From contig CM077115.1 of assembly GCA_039619475.1 (NCBI GenBank), positions 449,241,292-449,305,291 on the forward strand: DNA of 64,000 nucleotides. Direction: 5' to 3'. Below are positions 62,096 to 64,000 of this stretch, in pieces. Position numbers and translations under genes: made by a program. Position 1 is the stretch's first letter. Each line of letters starts with the position of its first letter. The stretch comes from Icerya purchasi (taxonomy: Eukaryota > Arthropoda > Insecta > Hemiptera > Monophlebidae). The notes below the pieces were generated by a model. The model had not been told where the DNA came from and made no database searches. It saw nothing but the letters and a program-made list of their open reading frames with translations.

Positions 62096-64000
62096 TTATA
62101 TAGATATTGCTCTGATTCCTTGCCTGGATAGTAGTTTTATGTTATTCATATTAAATTCTAGTAATCTATAATAGTACATCTTGGGAGACATTTCATTTTT
62201 TCCCCTCCCACACAGAATTAATAGTAGTATAAGTCTCAAACACCGTGTCTGTACTATTTTATTAATTTTCGTTTTCTTTGTCGGTCCCCATATTTCAATT
62301 CTATATAATATTTTAGACATTATTATTGCATTATATACGTAGTGTTTCATAACAGATAGTACCTGTTTTATTTTATATAAAGCTGGAATTGTTTGATCTG
62401 TTTATTTTATCCTCTTGTAATCATTTTTTCCACTATCTCTAAATTTTTATGTTCAATTAATAAGGCATTATGATCAGTAAAAACATACATCTTCGCATTT
62501 TTAATATGCTTGTAAAGTGAGATAGTGTATATTAGAAAAAGAATAGGAGCCAAAATGGTTCCCTGACCTATTCCATGCCAGATGGTTTTTTCATTACTTT
62601 TATTCCCTGCGATTTTTACCGTGCTTTTCCTATTTTTTATATAATTCTTAAACCACTTTAGTTCATTATTTACACTTCCGATAAAACATTAATGTTGCTC
62701 TGGAGAACTTTTAAAGATACGGTTATTTCTAATCGATTTCCTGAGATCTTTAATGCAGGCTGGTCATGGCCGCCGTATAGCCCGGATCTAAATCCTTGCG
62801 ATTATTTCTTGTGGGACTTTTTGAAGGATATGGTATATCGGAATAACCCTACCAATATTTCAGAACTGAAGTGGGCGATTGAAGAAGCAATGGTGGATAT
62901 TCCGAACGGTATGTCGCGGTCAGAAATTTCGTTTCTCGGGTGAAGCGTGTTGCAGAAGTTGGCGGCTCGCATTTAGAAAATCGAATGTGATGGAAAAAAA
63001 GTGGTTCCTGAATTCATCTGTCTTTTGGTATATTATTTTTTGTATTTTCTTGATTTTTCATTTTTAAATTATCGATATCCAAAGTTGAGCGTTATTTCAG
63101 AATGATCCTAATGTCCAGATTTTCTAAATCTTTAATCAGTAATTTATGGTCTACTAAATCAAAAGCTTTAGATAGCTCAATAAAGATAATTATAAATTGG
63201 TCTTCCACAGATAGTCCCATATTTATCTTATTTAATGTTATCATGAATCCTTTTTTTTTTACTAAGTCCGTGTTGGTTTTTATAGAGCAGGTTGTTTTTT
63301 TCCAAATAATTTCTTAAATGTTCATCAATGTAATGTTTTAATATTTTAGATACCTCAGGTATTATAGTTTCAAATTGATTCTGCACCCATTTTTTATATA
63401 AGTGGTCTAATAATGCATCTTTTCAACCCATCTGGAATGCTCGCTTCCTTTATAGAGTAATTGACCCTGTTAGTTAAAATAGGAATAATAAATATATTTG
63501 AGTTTTGTTTAATATCTTTAATTCTAATTTCGTCTCGTCCGGGTACCTGATGAACTTTTAGATCGTTAATTACTGAGATTCTATTTAGGATTTATTTGCA
63601 GGTGCAATGAAAAAAGAAGACAAAGTAAAATTATCGGAGTTAGTATTAAGTAGCTGAATATTACATTTACGTCTACGATCTTCTACAGAACGTATAAAGC
63701 ATTCACTAAATTGTTCAGCTACTATGGTAATGTTTCCAAATGTTTTTTAATGAAATCATCTCTATTGCGTTTTTTTTTTTTATTAACAACATTTTTAATT
63801 ATATTCTTAGCATTTATTTCTGTTTTAACTATATTTCGATACTTCCTAAATAGGTTTTTATTGCTGATTCTATTTTCTTTACTAAGTTTGAAATACTGAT
63901 CTCTAATTTTCATAAAATTCATTATTTTTTGACTCCTCCGTTCATTTTAGGACTATATTTAGAGTTACCTTTTTACTCTTATTTGTTTCCAATTTACATT
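62096..64000 (-). mobile_element. LINE copy E: RT remnant, split by a DDE transposon piece
   Basis: The minus strand, from the window end downward, reads FMKIRDQYFKLSKENRISNK (63920 down, linker between endonuclease and RT), FIELSKAFDLVDHKLLIKDL (about 63190-63120, motif A), and then a foreign insert. It continues with SVNNELKWFKNYIKNRK (about 62670), IGQGTILAPILFLIYT (about 62570, motif B region), MYVFTDHNALLIEHK (about 62490) and YNAIIMSKILYRIEIWGPTK (62340 down). The catalytic [YF]xDD here is FTDH, so the second Asp is lost. A jockey/CR1-like element; the 5' part lies beyond the window. Confidence 0.78.
62683..63085 (+). mobile_element. DDE transposase C-terminal fragment inside the LINE RT
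   Basis: The + strand ORF 62692-62943 encodes the end of an IS630/Tc1/mariner-type transposase: WPPYSPDLNPCDYFLWDFLK, then MVYRNNPTNISELKWAIEEA. The third catalytic Asp lies in NPCDYF. It interrupts the LINE reading frame between motif A and the following block, so it inserted after the LINE. The N-terminal two thirds are missing. The exact ends are approximate. Confidence 0.72.

Noticed and set aside
1..64000. CRISPR array, bacterial operons or phage modules
   Set aside because: No regularly spaced direct repeats of 25-40 bp, no dense coding and no ribosome-binding sites. The split genes and LINEs show this is eukaryotic DNA.

Overview
This window looks like nuclear DNA of an arthropod, most likely an insect and possibly hemipteran. 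It is very AT-rich and intron-rich, with dense microsatellites, tRNA-derived SINEs, Tc1/mariner transposons and several decayed non-LTR retrotransposons (LINEs). Nothing bacterial is visible: there are no operons, no Shine-Dalgarno sites and few long ORFs. The species cannot be named from the sequence.

Two host genes can be supported. The first is a multi-exon gene on the + strand (start codon 16397, coding exons followed to 29290). It encodes a RING-finger protein of the Zip3/RNF212 (HEI10/ZHP-3, Vilya/Narya/Nenya) meiotic crossover family. I joined eight coding exons by splice sites and reading phase; the last exon is unresolved. The second is a 340-codon, single-exon ORF at 50217-51239 (+). 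It encodes negative elongation factor E (NELF-E), with the N-terminal leucine/lysine helix region and a C-terminal RRM, and is much richer in GC than its surroundings. The two genes do not appear to be functionally linked.

Layout: 1-113 is the end of a MITE. 1411-2591 is a dead Tc1 element with TIRs. 4469-5983 is a 1.5-kb fold-back inverted repeat. 6600-7000 is an AACGTT-rich repeat with a possible coding scrap. 7691-7827 is a near-perfect palindrome. 7828-16396 is AT-rich with no recognisable gene. 16397-about 32450 is the RNF212-like gene; its introns carry a Tc1/mariner-type element (22844-23739), a GC-rich island (22080-22640), a palindrome flanked by 14-bp direct repeats (26724-26955), a complete MITE (27502-27894) and copies of one SINE family. 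About 30330-31450 is another GC-rich island, perhaps a solo LTR. 33085-35340 is a broken copy of a repeated protein-coding element with inverted ends. 37438-37918 is a young inverted repeat. 39405-46060 holds LINE remnants in both orientations. 46826-47587 is a defective mariner. 48617-49501 is a hAT-like element with a pogo/Tigger-like MITE nested inside. 50217-51239 is NELF-E. 52059-52237 is a SINE. 54425-57160 is a broken transposase-like gene split by a LINE fragment. 57950-64000 is a succession of LINE remnants, the last with a DDE transposase piece inserted in its reverse transcriptase.

No CRISPR array, rRNA gene or intact tRNA gene was seen. Most of the window is transposon wreckage. 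The least explained items are the fold-back and palindromic insertions and the 33-35 kb repeated coding element.
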